From assembly GCA_009838035.1 (NCBI GenBank), contig VXSK01000006.1, positions 1 to 57,809 on the forward strand: DNA of 57,809 nt. Reading direction: 5' to 3'. This document shows, in pieces, positions 24,898-34,839 of this stretch (position 1 is the stretch's first letter; each line of letters begins with the position of its first letter). Source of the DNA: Gammaproteobacteria bacterium (GTDB lineage: Bacteria > Pseudomonadota > Gammaproteobacteria > Steroidobacterales > Foliamicaceae). The notes under the pieces are model-generated. The model made no database searches, was not told where the DNA came from, and worked only from the letters and a program-made list of their open reading frames with translations. Position numbers and translations under genes: made by a program.

Positions 24898-26438
24898 CAG
24901 TGGCGGAAGTGGCGCACGCCGGTGAACAGCATGGCCACGCCCCGCTCATCGGCGGCGGAGATGACTTCCTTGTCACGAATGGAACCGCCGGGTTGAATGA
25001 CGACGCCGATTCCCTCGTCGGCGGCCGCCTCGAGCCCATCGGCGAACGGCAGAAATCCATCGGACGCCATCGCCGCCCCCTTCAGGCTGAAGCCGCAGTC
25101 CGCCGCCCGCCAGGCGGCGATGCGGGCGCTCATCACGCGACTGGTCTGCCCACCACCGATACCGAGCGTCTGTCCGTCACGCGCGTAAACCACGGCGTTG
25201 GACGACACGAAGCGGGCCACGGTCCAGGCAAACCCAGCGTCGCGCAGTTCTTCGTCGGTGGGCGCGCGCCGGCTTACGACTTCGTGGCGCTCCGCTGCGG
25301 CGCTATCGAAGGTCTGCGCCAGAACGGCGCCGTCCAGCACCTTGAGGCCCGGCAGGTCGCCGTCCGGGCCGGAAGATGCCGTGCCCTGCTCGACGATGCG
25401 CAAATTCCCGCGCTTCTTCAAGACCTCAAGGCCGCCGGGCGAAAACTCCGGGGCGATCACGACTTCGGCAAACTGCCCGGACACTGCCCGGGCGGTGTCC
25501 TCGTCCACCGCGCAGTTGAAGGCGATGACGCCTCCGAATGCCGATTCGGGGTCGGCAGCGAACGCGCGTTGATAGGCGTCGCTTGCACTGCCGCTCACGG
25601 CCACCCCGCAGGGCGTAGCGTGCTTGATGATGGCGCAGGCGTAATCGGGCAGGGCCGACGCACATTGGCGCGCCAGGTCCGCGTCGGCCAGGTTGTTGTA
25701 GGAAAGGGGCTTGCCGCCGAGCAGACGCAGACCGCCGGCGCCCGGTGCGCTTGAAGGCGCGTACACGGCAGCCTGCTGATGGGGGTTCTCGCCGTAGCGC
25801 AGGTCGGCTTGCTTTACCAGTTCCACGGACAGCCGTTCCGGCAGCGTCTCGCCGGACACGCCGGCGGGGCCTTCCAGCCAGCCGCAGATCGCCCGATCGT
25901 AGCGGGCCGTGTGGTCGAAGGCCTTGACCGCCAGGCGGCGGCGCGTGTCCTCGCCGAGTACGCCGGCGGCTTCGATCTCCGAGGCCACCGCATCGTAGTC
26001 CGACGGGTCCACCACGACGCCGACGCGCTCATGGTTCTTGGCCGCCGCCCGGATCATGGCCGGGCCGCCCACGTCGATCTGCTCGACGACCTCCGCGCGT
26101 TCGGCGCCGGCACGGGACGCGGCCTCCACGAACGGATACAGATTGATCACGGCCAGGGCGATCGGCCGTATGCCGTGCCGGGCGATGTCCTCGGCGTCCT
26201 GTTCCGGCCGGCACAGCAGGGCGCCGTGAATTGCCGGATGCAGGGTCTTGACGCGCCCGCCCAGCATTTCCGGAGAACCGGTTACGGACGCGACTTCCTC
26301 GACCTTCAGACCCGCTTCGCGCAACAGCTTCGCGGTGCCGCCGGAGGCTACGAGGTCCCATCCTGCGCCGGCAAGCCGGACCGCGAAATCGCTCGCGCCG
26401 GTCTTGTCCGAAACGCTGAACAGCGCCCTGGGCCGCAT
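24897..26438 (-). CDS. purH: Bifunctional AICAR transformylase / IMP cyclohydrolase
   Basis: A 513-residue enzyme performing the last two steps of IMP synthesis. The N-terminal IMP cyclohydrolase (MGS-like) domain has ALFSVSDKTG and ASGGTAKLLREAG. The C-terminal AICAR formyltransferase domain has DLRYGENPHQQAA, KHATPCGVAV and the late VIQPGGSIRDKEVI. Full length. It begins 41 bases after fis and is followed by purD with a one-base overlap. In Gammaproteobacteria, fis-purHD is a common order. Confidence 0.97.
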   Translation of the reverse strand: MRPRALFSVSDKTGASDFAVRLAGAGWDLVASGGTAKLLREAGLKVEEVASVTGSPEMLGGRVKTLHPAIHGALLCRPEQDAEDIARHGIRPIALAVINLYPFVEAASRAGAERAEVVEQIDVGGPAMIRAAAKNHERVGVVVDPSDYDAVASEIEAAGVLGEDTRRRLAVKAFDHTARYDRAICGWLEGPAGVSGETLPERLSVELVKQADLRYGENPHQQAAVYAPSSAPGAGGLRLLGGKPLSYNNLADADLARQCASALPDYACAIIKHATPCGVAVSGSASDAYQRAFAADPESAFGGVIAFNCAVDEDTARAVSGQFAEVVIAPEFSPGGLEVLKKRGNLRIVEQGTASSGPDGDLPGLKVLDGAVLAQTFDSAAAERHEVVSRRAPTDEELRDAGFAWTVARFVSSNAVVYARDGQTLGIGGGQTSRVMSARIAAWRAADCGFSLKGAAMASDGFLPFADGLEAAADEGIGVVIQPGGSIRDKEVISAADERGVAMLFTGVRHFRH

Positions 26439-26479
26439 TAGTGCTTTCTTGCTTTGCTGCGGGCCCTGTGGGGCCGTAT

Positions 26480-26779
26480 TCAGAGACTGTGGCGGCGCAG
26501 CTTGGTGCGAAGCGTGCCGCGGTCGATTCCGAGCATTCGGGCGGCCCGGGTCTGGTTGCCGCCGGCATAGTCCATCACGCTTTCCAGCAGGGCCGATTCA
26601 ACCTCGGCAACCACCATGTCGTAGAGGCCCGTAGGCCAGTGGCCGTCCAGCGTCCGGCAATAGTCGCGTACCGCTTCCCCGGTCAATTCCCGAAGCGTGC
26701 GTGATCCGTTTGTAGTGGCCGGCTGTCCGGAAAGATGCGCCGCGCGGCGCGCCTTGTCTACCCCCTGGTTGGCGGTCAA
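26480..26779 (-). CDS. fis: DNA-binding protein Fis
   Basis: A 99-residue nucleoid protein. The C-terminal helix-turn-helix reads GNQTRAARMLGIDRGTLRTKLRRH, close to E. coli Fis, and VVAEVESALLESVMDYA is the preceding dimer helix. The N-terminal ~28 residues are unlike E. coli, as is usual. Fis bends DNA and tunes rRNA operons, origin firing and recombination. It precedes purH-purD. In many relatives dusB and prmA lie between accC and fis; here only about 80 bases separate the accC stop from the fis start. Confidence 0.93.
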   Translation of the reverse strand: MTANQGVDKARRAAHLSGQPATTNGSRTLRELTGEAVRDYCRTLDGHWPTGLYDMVVAEVESALLESVMDYAGGNQTRAARMLGIDRGTLRTKLRRHSL

Positions 26780-26859
26780 ACCAACTCCCCCTCATGCGTT
26801 TGTATGGTCGCCCCGAACCCGCCCCGAAGAAGAGCGGGCCGAAACTATAGCACGCCGGA

Positions 26860-28230
26860 TCAGGACCCCGTGGGGGCCTCCGAAACGGCCCCGGACTGAA
26901 GCCAGTTCTCAAGGAAATGGATGTCCGCGCCACCGCCCGTAAAGCCCTCGCTTGCGAGGATTAATTGATGCAGGGGAACGTTCGTCACCAGGCCCTCGGT
27001 CACGATTTCATCCAGCGCCAGTCGCATGCGCGCGATGGCGGCGTTGCGGCTTCCGCCCCAGGCAATCAGCTTGCCCACCAGCGAATCGTAGAAGGGCGGT
27101 ACGGTGTAGCCGGTATACAGGTGGCTGTCCACGCGCACGCCGGGTCCGCCGGGCGCGTGCCAGAGAGCGACCTCGCCGGGCGACGGGGCGAAGGTCTCGG
27201 GATGTTCCGCGTTGATGCGGCACTCGATGGCGTGCCCTCTGAACGTGACGTCCTCCTGACGAAAGCCGAGCGGCTCGCCGGCCGCGACCCGCAACTGCTC
27301 CCGGACGATGTCCAGGCCGGTAATCATTTCCGTTACCGGGTGCTCCACCTGCAGGCGCGTGTTCATCTCGATGAAATAGAACTCGCCGTCCTGGTACAGG
27401 AACTCGAAAGTCCCGGCCCCCCGGTATCCCATCTCCAGACAGGCGTTGGTGCACAGGCGGCCTATGCGCTCGCGTTCCTCGTCCGTGATGCCGGGGGCGG
27501 GCGCTTCCTCGACGACTTTCTGATGGCGGCGTTGCATTGAGCAGTCGCGTTCGCCCAGGTGGATCGCGTTGCCGTGCGCGTCGGCCAGCACCTGGATCTC
27601 GACGTGGCGCGGATGGGTCAGGAACTTTTCCATGTACAAGCGCGGATCGCCGAAAGCGGCTTCCGCCTCGCCGCGGGTCAGGGGAATGAGGCCGGGCAGT
27701 TCGGTGCTCAGGTGAGCCACGCGCATCCCGCGGCCACCGCCCCCGCCCACGGCCTTGACGATCACCGGCAGCCCGATGTCCTCGGCCAGCCGGACGATTT
27801 CGTCCATGTCGTCACCGAGCACGCCTTCCGACCCGGGCACCGTCGGAACCCCCGCGGCCTTCATGGTCTGAATGGCCCGCACCTTGTCGCCCATGGTCTG
27901 GATGGCGCTGGCCGGAGGTCCGATGAAGACGAACCCCGAGGTCTCGACGCGCTCGGCGAAGTCCGCGTTTTCGGACAGGAAACCGTAGCCGGGATGGATG
28001 GCGTCCGCGCCGGTCACCTCGGCGGCGGCAATGATCGAGGGAATGTTGAGATAGCTCTGTGGTGAGGGAGGCGGGCCGATGCAAACGGACTCGTCGGCCA
28101 ACCGGACGTGCTTGAGTTCGGTATCGGCGCTGGAATGCACGGCCACGACCTGGATGCCGAGTTCGTGGCAGGCGCGCAGTATGCGCAGCGCGATCTCGCC
28201 GCGGTTGGCTATGAGGACCTTGTCAAACAC
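26860..28230 (-). CDS. accC: Biotin carboxylase subunit of acetyl-CoA carboxylase
   Basis: A 456-residue ATP-grasp carboxylase of fatty-acid synthesis. Landmarks are [34 protein letters not shown], the Gly-rich [27 protein letters not shown] and [10 protein letters not shown]. The start is a GTG at 28230, 33 bases after accB. It is the last gene of aroQ-accB-accC. It charges the biotin of AccB with bicarbonate-derived CO2 using ATP. Confidence 0.97.
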   Translation of the reverse strand: MFDKVLIANRGEIALRILRACHELGIQVVAVHSSADTELKHVRLADESVCIGPPPSPQSYLNIPSIIAAAEVTGADAIHPGYGFLSENADFAERVETSGFVFIGPPASAIQTMGDKVRAIQTMKAAGVPTVPGSEGVLGDDMDEIVRLAEDIGLPVIVKAVGGGGGRGMRVAHLSTELPGLIPLTRGEAEAAFGDPRLYMEKFLTHPRHVEIQVLADAHGNAIHLGERDCSMQRRHQKVVEEAPAPGITDEERERIGRLCTNACLEMGYRGAGTFEFLYQDGEFYFIEMNTRLQVEHPVTEMITGLDIVREQLRVAAGEPLGFRQEDVTFRGHAIECRINAEHPETFAPSPGEVALWHAPGGPGVRVDSHLYTGYTVPPFYDSLVGKLIAWGGSRNAAIARMRLALDEIVTEGLVTNVPLHQLILASEGFTGGGADIHFLENWLQSGAVSEAPTGS

Positions 28231-28263
28231 TACGGGCCGCCGAACGGGAGGCTATATACGGCA

Positions 28264-28716
28264 CTAGGTTCGGATAATGAAAAGGGGCTGGCCGTACTCC
28301 ACCGGCTCCGAGTTTTCCACCAGCACGGCGGCCACTTCGCCCGAATACTCGCTCTCGATGTGGTTCATCGTCTTCATGGCCTCGATCACGCAAAGCACGT
28401 CACCGGCATTGACCCGGTCGCCCACTTTGACGAACGCCGGCGAGGTGGGGGACGGCGCCGCGTAGAACGTGCCGACCATCGGCGAGATTACCTGTTCCCC
28501 TTCCGGCTGCGCCGGAGGGGCCGGCTCCGGCGCAGGCTCCGGCTCGGGAGCCGCCGGCGGGGCGGCTGCGACGGCCACGGCGGGAGCGGCGGGAGCGGCC
28601 GTGACCGTGCTGGCGCGGCTGAGACGGACCGACTCCTCGCCGTCCCTTATTTCGATCTCCGCCAGTTCCGACTCCTGCAGGAGTTGAATCAGCGTCTTGA
28701 TTTTCCTCAGGTCCAT
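28264..28716 (-). CDS. accB: Biotin carboxyl carrier protein of acetyl-CoA carboxylase
   Basis: A 150-residue carrier. An N-terminal helical segment ([13 protein letters not shown]) and a long Ala/Pro/Glu-rich linker precede the C-terminal biotinyl domain. The target Lys sits in [17 protein letters not shown], and [19 protein letters not shown] is the typical protruding-thumb region. It lies between aroQ and accC in the same operon. Linker composition is the usual low-complexity type. Confidence 0.96.
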   Translation of the reverse strand: MDLRKIKTLIQLLQESELAEIEIRDGEESVRLSRASTVTAAPAAPAVAVAAAPPAAPEPEPAPEPAPPAQPEGEQVISPMVGTFYAAPSPTSPAFVKVGDRVNAGDVLCVIEAMKTMNHIESEYSGEVAAVLVENSEPVEYGQPLFIIRT

Positions 28717-28726
28717 CCGAACCCCC

Positions 28727-29170
28727 TTACGGGTTTTCCCGCAATTGCTCCGCGACGAACTGAATCGCGAGCAGGTAACCCTGTGCCCCCAGGCCGCTGA
28801 TGCAGCCCACGGCGATGTCCGTCAGCATGGACGAGCGGCGAAACTCCTCGCGGGCGTGCACATTCGACAGATGCACTTCCACGAACGGCAGCGCCAGTCC
28901 CAGCAATGCGTCGCGCAGCGCGATGCTCGTGTGGCCGTAGGCGCCCGGGTTAATGATCAGATACCGCGAGCCCGGCGCATTCTGCTGCAGCCAGTCCACC
29001 ATCCCGCCCTCGCTGTTGCTTTGGCGGCAGGCAAGCTCGTGGCCCAGAGTTTCAGCCTCGTCGCGGCAGCGCTGCTCGATGTCGGCCAGCGTGTCCCGTC
29101 CGTACACCTCGGGTTCGCGCTGCCCCAATAAATTGAGGTTAGGTCCGTTAAGCAGAAGAATGGACGCCAT
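28727..29170 (-). CDS. aroQ: 3-Dehydroquinate dehydratase, type II
   Basis: A 147-residue enzyme for the third step of the shikimate pathway. Landmarks are [16 protein letters not shown] at the N-terminus (with the catalytic Tyr), the [12 protein letters not shown] lid region, [17 protein letters not shown] and [16 protein letters not shown]. The ATG at 29170 gives the normal length; the frame opens further upstream without family similarity, though an ATG at 29200 is possible. It leads the aroQ-accB-accC operon, a conserved proteobacterial order. Confidence 0.95.
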   Translation of the reverse strand: MASILLLNGPNLNLLGQREPEVYGRDTLADIEQRCRDEAETLGHELACRQSNSEGGMVDWLQQNAPGSRYLIINPGAYGHTSIALRDALLGLALPFVEVHLSNVHAREEFRRSSMLTDIAVGCISGLGAQGYLLAIQFVAEQLRENP

Positions 29171-29285
29171 AAAGATATATTTGGCAGAAGAAGCGCGCAT
29201 GATAGCCCCAGATGGCGCCATATGCAACGACAGTGGCAACCCCGCGGCGGAGCGTACCGGCATTGGATTCGGGTAGCATGTGTCC

Positions 29286-29957
29286 ATGCTGCGCAAGACG
29301 AACTTCAGAGAAGGCTGGCGGATCGCCGGTCTGCTGCTGGCGGCGTCGATCGCCGGCGGCTGCGCGACGATGTCGGAGTCGGAGTGCATCAACGCGGACT
29401 GGCGCGAGGTCGGGCGCAACGACGGACTGGAGGGCAAGCGCCAAACGCAACTGGCCAGGCACTACGACGCCTGCATCAAATACGGAATTACGCCGGACCG
29501 CGACGAATACATGGCAGGCCGCGAGGCGGGCCTGAACGTCTATTGCACCCAGGACAGCGGTTACTGGGAGGGAAGAAACGGGGTCGGCTACCAGCGCGTG
29601 TGTCCGGCGAGTTCGGAACCGGCGTTTCTGACCGGCTATCGGGCCGGGCAATCCGTGTACGACGCCATCGAGAACATCCGTTCCGTCCGCGGGCAAATGG
29701 ATTCGGCAAAAGCCAGGATCGACTCCCTTGAGGATGAGATCAGGAAGCTTGAGTCGCCGGACGATGAGAGCGACACGGAAGAAAAGAAACCGGCGGGAAA
29801 CATCGAGGACAGGCGCAGGGAGATCGGAAGGATCGAGGATGAACTGGATTCGCTGCGAGTCCTGCGGGCCCTGGCAGTCGTCGAATACACGCGCGCGATC
29901 GAAATAGCCAACAACCTGGGCTATCCGGAAGAATTTCGGCTGGACGAAATCCTTTAG
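29286..29957 (+). CDS. DUF2799 family lipoprotein with coiled coil
   Basis: A 223-residue putative lipoprotein. After a hydrophobic segment, Ala-Gly-Gly-Cys puts the lipidated Cys at about residue 26. The mature N-terminal half fits DUF2799: SECINADWREVGRNDG, GREAGLNVYC and FLTGYRAGQSVYD. The C-terminal half is charged and predicted to form coiled coils (MDSAKARIDSLEDEIRKLE and a later IGRIEDELDSLRVLR). A GTG at 29280 is an alternative start. The family has no known function. Its TAG shares bases with the TAA of the convergent TonB receptor (TTAG). Confidence 0.75.
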   Translation: MLRKTNFREGWRIAGLLLAASIAGGCATMSESECINADWREVGRNDGLEGKRQTQLARHYDACIKYGITPDRDEYMAGREAGLNVYCTQDSGYWEGRNGVGYQRVCPASSEPAFLTGYRAGQSVYDAIENIRSVRGQMDSAKARIDSLEDEIRKLESPDDESDTEEKKPAGNIEDRRREIGRIEDELDSLRVLRALAVVEYTRAIEIANNLGYPEEFRLDEIL

Positions 29958-32401
29958 AAATTGACCCTCAGCGTCGCGCCCACCTGGCGGCGGCGCGGAT
30001 GCGAAACCGTCAGCCGCCACGGGAAGAAGGTGTCGAAGAAACCGCCGGCCCCGCCGCCCGGCAAGGCGTTCGAAAACCACACGTCGCGGAACGCCGCTAT
30101 CGGCTTGTCGTCGTCCAGCAGATTGTCCGACCACAGTTCCACCGAGTAACGCTCGGCGTCAAATCCGATCTTGAGGTTAACGTAGGTATGGGCGGGGACT
30201 TCCGCCTGGTTGACCGCGCCGACCCATTGCTTGCCCGTATAAAGGACATCGGTGCGCACGTACCACTCCAGGTCGTTCCGAAATGCGCGCCGGTAATTCA
30301 GCGTCAGGTTGCCCTGAACCGCGGACTGACGCAATAACTCGTTGCCGGACACGTCGCCGTCGGGACCATAGCTGGGGAAGTCGGCGAACGACTGGATCTT
30401 GGCGTCGTCGAACTCGGAGTCCGTCACCGAGAAGCCCAGATTGGCGGTCAGATTGTCGGTGACCGCGAAGCCGAAAGACGCCTCCACCCCCTGCACCGTT
30501 GCGTCTCCGGCATTCATGTCCAGGTTCAGGACCCCTGCCAGCGGGACGCCGTTGGAGTCGACTCCTACCAGTTGCGGAATTACGATTTCGGTCCAATCGA
30601 TCAGGAACAGCGCGATGTCGGCGCTCAAACGGCCGCCCATGTAGGTGCCCTTGACGCCAAGTTCGAAGGACGTGTTCTTTTCGGGATCAATAAAGCTGGC
30701 AACGAAAACATCCTCTCCGTTGATGTTTTCCTCGTTATCGGAATCGAACGCCCCGCTCTTTTCGGCACCTGCAATCGACGCGTAATACATGGTGTTCTCG
30801 CTGGGCTTGAAGTCCATCGTTGCCCGCCAGGAGATGAAGTCCCAGGAGTTCTGGAGGTCGGAACCCGTTACAAAATTCTGACTGTGCTTTTCCTCGTCCG
30901 TCCAGCGCAGTTCCACCCGACCCTTCAGCCGATCGGAAAAGTTGGCGTCAACGGACCCGAACACCGACCAGGCATCGGTCTCCAGCATTGCGTCCACTCC
31001 ACCCGTGACGTCGCCCATGGGTCCCGAGAACCACCGGCCGAATGTCAGGTCCCCGATCGAAGTCCTGGGAAACGCCGTCAGCGCGAAACCCACGCCCGGG
31101 AAGAACTGGATACAGGGGCAGAAATTCGCAAACGTGCGAGGCCGGGGGGTCTGCGCCGCCACACCGCTGTTGCCTTCCTCCTTCTCAACGCTGTAGAAGT
31201 AGGCGCCCAGCGAATAGCGCCAGGACCGGTCCTCCGGGCTTGTGAAACGCAGTTCCTGGCTGAACTCCTCGGTTATATCGGCCGCGCCTATCTGGAGCAG
31301 TTCGGCATCGAATGTGCCGAGAACGAAGGCGCGGGGAAACGGCGAAATGAACGACTGATAAGCGAACCTTGTGGACGGATTGCCGCGGGAACCGTCGTAA
31401 AGGAATGTCTGTTCCACCTTGGAGAACCCGGACAGGGCCGAGAACTCGCCCAGGGCGGTATCCAGCTTCATCGTCAGGTGGGCGCGGTTCACATCCCGCT
31501 CTTCCCCGGTGGCGCGCTTGAGAACGTGCAAGTCATTCTTGTCGATGCTCGGCAGCTCGCCGCAGTAATTCGCCAGCCGCGTGCCGCGCGCGCTGACGTT
31601 CTCGCAGGTCGCCGTAACGGAGGTGAGGGCGGACACGTCGATCAAGTCTTTCGAGACGTAAAGCGACAGGCCCGCTTCGAATTGCTCCGTCGGCGTCCAG
31701 TAGAGACTGCTCTGCACGGTTTCGTACTCGAACCCGCCGATGTCCGGACCATCCGGGACCTGGTTCTCGTAGGAACCGTCCCACTGGTTCAGGATGACTG
31801 CCACACGGGCGCGCAGCTTGTCTTCCACAATCGGCCCGCTGATCGCGCCGGACGCGACCATCCGGCCCCGGTCGCCGAAAGTGAGTTCCGCCTTGCCGCG
31901 GAACTCGTCCGTCGGCCGCGCGGTAACGAAATTGACCGCCCCGCTGAAGCTGTTGCGGCCGTACAGGGCCGCCTGGGGGCCCTTGACCACCTCGATGCGT
32001 TCGAGGTCGAGCTGACTGAAATTAAGTCCTTCGCGACCGGAGACATATACGCCGTCAACGAATATCGCCGCGTTGTTCTCGCGGTCCTGCACCGCGGTGG
32101 GCGCAATACTGCGAATCACGGGCACCGGCAGAAACTCGCCGATCAGGTTCGAAAAGGTCATGCCGGGCGTAAGATCCGCCACGTCGGTCAGATTCTCGAT
32201 GCCCGCCGCCTGGATTTCGGCGGCGCTGAAGGCGGTAATCGCAAGCGGTACATCCTGCAGCCGCTCCTCCACTCTACGTGCCGTTACAACAATCTCTTCG
32301 AGGGCGACCGCGCCTTCCTGAGCGTACGCCGTTCCAAGGAAAACTGGACTCGCGAGCACGAATGCCGCCACGAATCCGACTCGCGTCTGGGTAAGAGTCA
32401 T
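29954..32401 (-). CDS. TonB-dependent outer-membrane receptor
   Basis: An 815-residue receptor related to the one at 20274. A signal peptide ending in TAYAQ is followed by LEEIVVTARRVEERLQDVPLAI, then plug strands including LERIEVVKGPQAALYGRNSFSGAVNFV. The barrel ends with RRRQVGATLRVNF, terminal Phe intact. The ATG at 32401 follows GGGGGGAC; a GTG three bases upstream is less likely. It stands alone with no obvious partner enzyme, and its promoter would lie in the gap shared with groES. The substrate is unknown. Confidence 0.93.
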   Translation of the reverse strand: MTLTQTRVGFVAAFVLASPVFLGTAYAQEGAVALEEIVVTARRVEERLQDVPLAITAFSAAEIQAAGIENLTDVADLTPGMTFSNLIGEFLPVPVIRSIAPTAVQDRENNAAIFVDGVYVSGREGLNFSQLDLERIEVVKGPQAALYGRNSFSGAVNFVTARPTDEFRGKAELTFGDRGRMVASGAISGPIVEDKLRARVAVILNQWDGSYENQVPDGPDIGGFEYETVQSSLYWTPTEQFEAGLSLYVSKDLIDVSALTSVTATCENVSARGTRLANYCGELPSIDKNDLHVLKRATGEERDVNRAHLTMKLDTALGEFSALSGFSKVEQTFLYDGSRGNPSTRFAYQSFISPFPRAFVLGTFDAELLQIGAADITEEFSQELRFTSPEDRSWRYSLGAYFYSVEKEEGNSGVAAQTPRPRTFANFCPCIQFFPGVGFALTAFPRTSIGDLTFGRWFSGPMGDVTGGVDAMLETDAWSVFGSVDANFSDRLKGRVELRWTDEEKHSQNFVTGSDLQNSWDFISWRATMDFKPSENTMYYASIAGAEKSGAFDSDNEENINGEDVFVASFIDPEKNTSFELGVKGTYMGGRLSADIALFLIDWTEIVIPQLVGVDSNGVPLAGVLNLDMNAGDATVQGVEASFGFAVTDNLTANLGFSVTDSEFDDAKIQSFADFPSYGPDGDVSGNELLRQSAVQGNLTLNYRRAFRNDLEWYVRTDVLYTGKQWVGAVNQAEVPAHTYVNLKIGFDAERYSVELWSDNLLDDDKPIAAFRDVWFSNALPGGGAGGFFDTFFPWRLTVSHPRRRQVGATLRVNF

Positions 32402-32574
32402 CACGTCCCCCCGTGATCAACCACGTCCGCCACTCATCATATACCCACTTTCGCCCTCCGGGTTACCAGGTTGGATCAGAGCGGAAAACGGCGCGAGCAG
32501 CCGCAATCACGCCCGGTGTGGCAAGATTTTGGCGTTATTTGCAGCCTTTGAGGCGCTTTTCTTCGCATTTGGCA

Positions 32575-32600
32575 CTTGAAATCGCAACATCCGTCCCTAT
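32575..32600 (+). promoter_or_regulatory. Sigma32 (heat-shock) type promoter of groESL
   Basis: CTTGAAA at 32575-32581 is an exact match to the sigma32 -35 consensus. CCCTAT at 32595-32600 resembles the -10 (CCCCAT-T) after a 13-base spacer, within the normal 11-16. It lies about 95 bases upstream of the groES ATG. No CIRCE repeat was seen, so RpoH control is the likely mode. Confidence 0.7.
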
Positions 32601-32609
32601 CATTTACCC

Positions 32610-32628
32610 GCCCTCTCGATTAGAGGGC
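32610..32628. repeat. Hairpin in groESL leader
   Basis: GCCCTCT and AGAGGGC form a perfect 7-base stem around a 5-base loop just downstream of the sigma32-like promoter, in the groES leader. It has no T-run, so it is not a terminator by sequence. It may stabilise the mRNA 5' end or act as an operator. Confidence 0.4.
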
Positions 32629-32695
32629 CGTTTGATCAGAAATCGCCGCGCCGAGGGGGCGCGGCTATCGGTATTTCCCACGAGGAGAACGCAAC

Positions 32696-32986
32696 ATGAA
32701 AATTCGACCGCTGCAAGACAGGGTGCTGATTCGCCGTACCGAGGAGGAGCGGAAGTCCCCCGGCGGGATCGTGATTCCCGACTCGGCAACCGAAAAGCCG
32801 ATTCGGGGCGAGGTCATAGCCGCCGGCAAGGGCAAGGTGCGCGAGAACGGCGAGGTCCTGCCCCTGGAACTCAAGGCCGGCGACAAGGTGCTCTTCGGAA
32901 AGTACAGCGGCACGGAAGTCAAGGTGGACGGCGAGGAACTGCTGGTCATGAAGGAAGACGACGTCATGGCCGTCATCGAAGAGTAG
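32696..32986 (+). CDS. groES: Co-chaperonin GroES
   Basis: A 96-residue co-chaperonin that caps GroEL. It opens with [14 protein letters not shown], followed by the mobile loop region ([20 protein letters not shown]), [11 protein letters not shown] and the C-terminal [11 protein letters not shown]. The ribosome-binding site is GAGGAG. GroEL follows after about 76 bases. A sigma32-like promoter and a short hairpin precede it. Confidence 0.98.
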   Translation: MKIRPLQDRVLIRRTEEERKSPGGIVIPDSATEKPIRGEVIAAGKGKVRENGEVLPLELKAGDKVLFGKYSGTEVKVDGEELLVMKEDDVMAVIEE

Positions 32987-33035
32987 CCCGGTCGTAAACC
33001 GACCGGCTACGGTCTTCACCTTTCACCTTTCCTAA

Positions 33036-34694
<1,659 letters not shown>

Positions 34695-34751
34695 TTCCTC
34701 CCGGTGGACGCCGCCGCCGCTGCCCGGCGGCGGCTGAAGCCTCAATGCACG

Positions 34752-34787
34752 AAGCCCTGCCTTTCCAACGAAAGGCGGGGCTTTTTG
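34752..34787 (+). terminator. Rho-independent terminator of groESL
   Basis: A 14-base stem (AAGCCCTGCCTTTC pairing with GAAAGGCGGGGCTT, one G-T pair) with a CAAC loop, followed at once by a run of five T. It lies 57 bases after the groEL stop. It is the clearest intrinsic terminator in the window. Confidence 0.9.
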
Positions 34788-34839
34788 CTTTCAACGTGAT
34801 GTAATCTTTGCCGCCTCCGTACACCAGCCATCAATCGAA

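Noticed and set aside
30572..32416. Open frame of about 614 codons antisense to a TonB receptor
   Set aside because: The receptor frame has a signal peptide, plug and terminal Phe; the antisense product is Arg/His-rich with no domain.
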